Source: SHZI01 sp041396045 (GTDB lineage: Bacteria > Pseudomonadota > Gammaproteobacteria > Steroidobacterales > GCA-2729495). From it: 64,000 nucleotides of DNA. The notes beneath the pieces were generated by a model, which searched no databases, was not told the origin of the DNA, and saw only the letters and a program-made list of their open reading frames with translations. Positions 62,229 through 64,000 of the stretch are shown here, piece by piece. Position numbers and translations under genes: made by a program. The stretch covers positions 205,284 to 269,283 of the forward strand of contig JAWKZI010000002.1 in assembly GCA_041396045.1 (NCBI GenBank), given 5' to 3'. Each line of letters begins with the position of its first letter. Position 1 is the first letter of the stretch.

Positions 62229-64000
62229 ATGGCTATTCGTCAACTGCCGGCACACCTGATCAATCAAATCGCAGCGGGCGAGGTGGTGGAGCGTCCGGCA
62301 TCAGTGGTCAAGGGCTCCTGGAAAACTGCCTGGATGCTGGTGCCACCCGTATAGAGGTGGAGCTGGATGCGCCTGGCGTCTTCCTGTGCCGCATCCGCGA
62401 CAATGGCGGTGGCATTCCGCGGGATGAATTGCAGCTGGCGCTCGCGCGGCATGCCACCAGCAAGATCGAAGTTCTTGACGACCTTGAGCAGGTCGCCACT
62501 CTAGGATTCCGCGGCGAAGCACTGCCGAGCATCGCATCGGTTTCTAGGCTGACACTCACATCGCGCCACCGTGACTCGCCAGATGCATTTGTGCTGACCG
62601 GCGAGACGGCTGATGCCGGTCCCGTGCTACCGGCGGCGCATCCAGTCGGGACGACGGTGGAGGTGCGGGATCTCTTCTACAACACGCCGGCCCGACGGCG
62701 GTTTCTGCGCAGCGAACGCACCGAGTTTTCCCATGTCAGGGCCACGCTTGAGCGAATCGCGTTGTCGCGCGGTTCCGTAGCCCTCAAGGTTACGCATAAC
62801 CAGCGACTGGTGATGGACCTTGCCAGTGCCGACACAACACATGAAATGGCGGCACGAGTGGGCCAGCTCTGTGGTGAGGAATTCCTGGCGAACGCCCGTC
62901 ATCTTGAGGAGGAGCGTGCCGGACTGGTGCTGCGTGGCTGGATTGCACAGCCGACGCATGCGCGTGGCCAGCCTGACTTGCAGCACCTGTTCCTGAATGG
63001 CCGGGCGATTCGTGACAAGCTGCTGGCCGGCGCGGTTCGTGCCGCCTATCGCGACGTGCTTTATCGCAATCGCTGGCCGGCCTATGTGTTGTACATCGAC
63101 ATGGATCCGGCCTGGGTGGATGTAAATGCCCATCCGGCCAAACATGAAGTTCGTTTCCGCGATCCGGGACGTGTGCGCGATTTTGTCCGGCGAGCTGTAG
63201 AAACGGCACTGGGAGTGAGGGCACCAACAGGGCAGGGAGTGGGTGCAGATACTGGGGTTCCCGCTGCTCTGGACCAGCCCGGTGCTACCGGAATGGCGCG
63301 TTATGCGGCGAAGTCCACTCAATACGGCCATTTGTTGCAGGAAGCAGGCGACCCGTATCCGGCCGTCAACCTGGCAAGTAATACCGGAGTGCCCCCGGAA
63401 GCGGCTGCCAGTGGTGCCACGCCGCCGCTCGGCTTCGCGATTGCCCAGCTGCACGGTATTTATATCCTGTCGGAGACCACCGATGGGCTGGTCATCGTCG
63501 ACGCGCATGCCGCCCATGAGCGGGTAACCTACGAGCGCTACAAGGCTGCTATCCGGAAATCGGATGTGCAATCCCAGGTCTTGCTGTTGCCTGTGACGAT
63601 TACCGTGACAGCTGCTGAAGCAGATCATGCCGAACAGTGTGCTGCGCCCATGCGATGTATTGGCTTCGATATCTCGCGTGCGGGCCCGGATCGGGTGCTG
63701 GTCAGAGCAGTGCCGGCAATTCTCGAAGGCGCCGATCCGGTACCGATTGTGCGCGGGATGCTGGCCGGCGTGCCAGAAGATCCGGGTGTGGATGAATTGC
63801 TGGGGTTTCTGGATCGTTGTCTGGCCGACGTCGCTTGCCATGCGTCGATCAGGGCCAACCGTCGCCTAGGACTCGCCGAAATGAACAGCTTGTTGCGAGA
63901 CATGGAACGCACGCCGCGTAGCGAGCAGTGCAACCATGGGCGGCCGACCCGGGTTGCGCTGTCCATGCCGGAACTTGACCGATTGTTTGCGCGGGGCCGC
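62229..64000 (+). CDS. mutL: DNA mismatch repair protein MutL (frame interrupted once; last codons outside window)
   Basis: GHKL ATPase of mismatch repair linking MutS to MutH/UvrD. N-terminus MAIRQLPAHLINQIAAGEVVERPASVVK is in one frame; the rest begins ELLENCLDAGATRIEVEL in the next. One base is missing at 62311-62314, where AAGGGCTCC should read AAG GAG CTC C. Later motifs: DNGGGI, LARHATSKI, TLGFRGEALPSIASVS, GTTVEVRDLFYNTPARRRF, HLFLNGRAIRD, VNAHPAKHEVRF. The C-terminal dimerisation domain has VDAHAAHERVTYERYK and closes with GRPTRVALSMPELDRLFARGR, so only the stop and perhaps a residue lie beyond base 64000. No DQHA-type endonuclease motif, as in other MutH-dependent MutL. The frame stays open to the window edge. 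Confidence 0.92.

Noticed and set aside
62627..63841. 404-codon open frame on the minus strand opposite mutL
   Set aside because: It is antisense to the well-conserved, continuous MutL frame, has no family resemblance and low-complexity residue use typical of a reverse-strand shadow in GC-rich DNA.

Overview
The window reads as a GC-rich chromosomal segment of a gammaproteobacterium. Several gene orders are typical of that class: metG-rnf-nth, purMN next to a DUF2066 gene and hda, wrbA-DUF2069, pepA-holC-valS divergent from lptFG, pcnB-folK-panBC, and queG facing nnr-tsaE-amiB-mutL. A lipoyl-carrying LpdA behind aceEF and a REP-like element with a GTAGGAGCGG head suggest something near Xanthomonadales, Nevskiales or Pseudomonadales; this placement is inference. 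No prophage, insertion-sequence transposase, CRISPR array or rRNA was seen. Coding density is high and no gene-free stretch exceeds 300 bases; the longest are 26305-26551 and 44634-44876.

Layout. 1-6 kb: the end of a GGDEF-EAL protein, a DUF962/Mpo1-like membrane protein, then a leftward run rnt / PuuD-like membrane protein / nadC / tapT, and an atypical M17 aminopeptidase. 6-12 kb: aceE-aceF-lpdA (pyruvate dehydrogenase complex). 12-15 kb: PsiF-like protein, glutathione transferase, FGGY kinase. 14.6-21.6 kb: leftward metG-rnfA-rnfC-rnfD-rnfG-rnfE-nth, tightly coupled but with no rnfB. 21.7-26.3 kb: leftward HEAT-repeat Ser/Thr kinase followed by two PilT-type ATPases. 26.5-33 kb: dcd, purM-purN, DUF2066, a CDP-alcohol phosphatidyltransferase, hda, DUF2069, wrbA, a small lipoprotein and acylphosphatase. 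33-43 kb: lytic transglycosylase, proS, pssA, family-4 uracil-DNA glycosylase, rimI, a UMF1-type transporter, and a TgpA/DUF58/MoxR cluster. 43-52.4 kb: msrB, an HSL-type esterase, valS, a small unknown protein, holC, pepA, and divergent lptF-lptG. 52.4-64 kb: RDD protein, tRNA-Glu(CTC), pcnB, folK, deoxynucleoside kinase, panB, panC, queG, nnr, tsaE, amiB and nearly all of mutL.

Twelve otherwise well-conserved genes carry reading-frame breaks: rnt, the HEAT kinase, dcd, the CDP-alcohol transferase, pssA, valS, lptF, panB, panC, queG, amiB and mutL. Most are explained by loss of one base, often in a short homopolymer, and several affected genes are normally essential. The simplest reading is residual indel error in the assembly, not gene decay. 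I annotate these as full-length genes with interrupted frames and give the approximate break positions.

Points of most biological interest: the kinase/PilT module, the Rnf cluster without RnfB, a roughly 250-bp palindromic REP-type element whose two ends supply the stop codons of both flanking genes, and three unrelated 14-bp tandem repeats, each placed in a gene leader.
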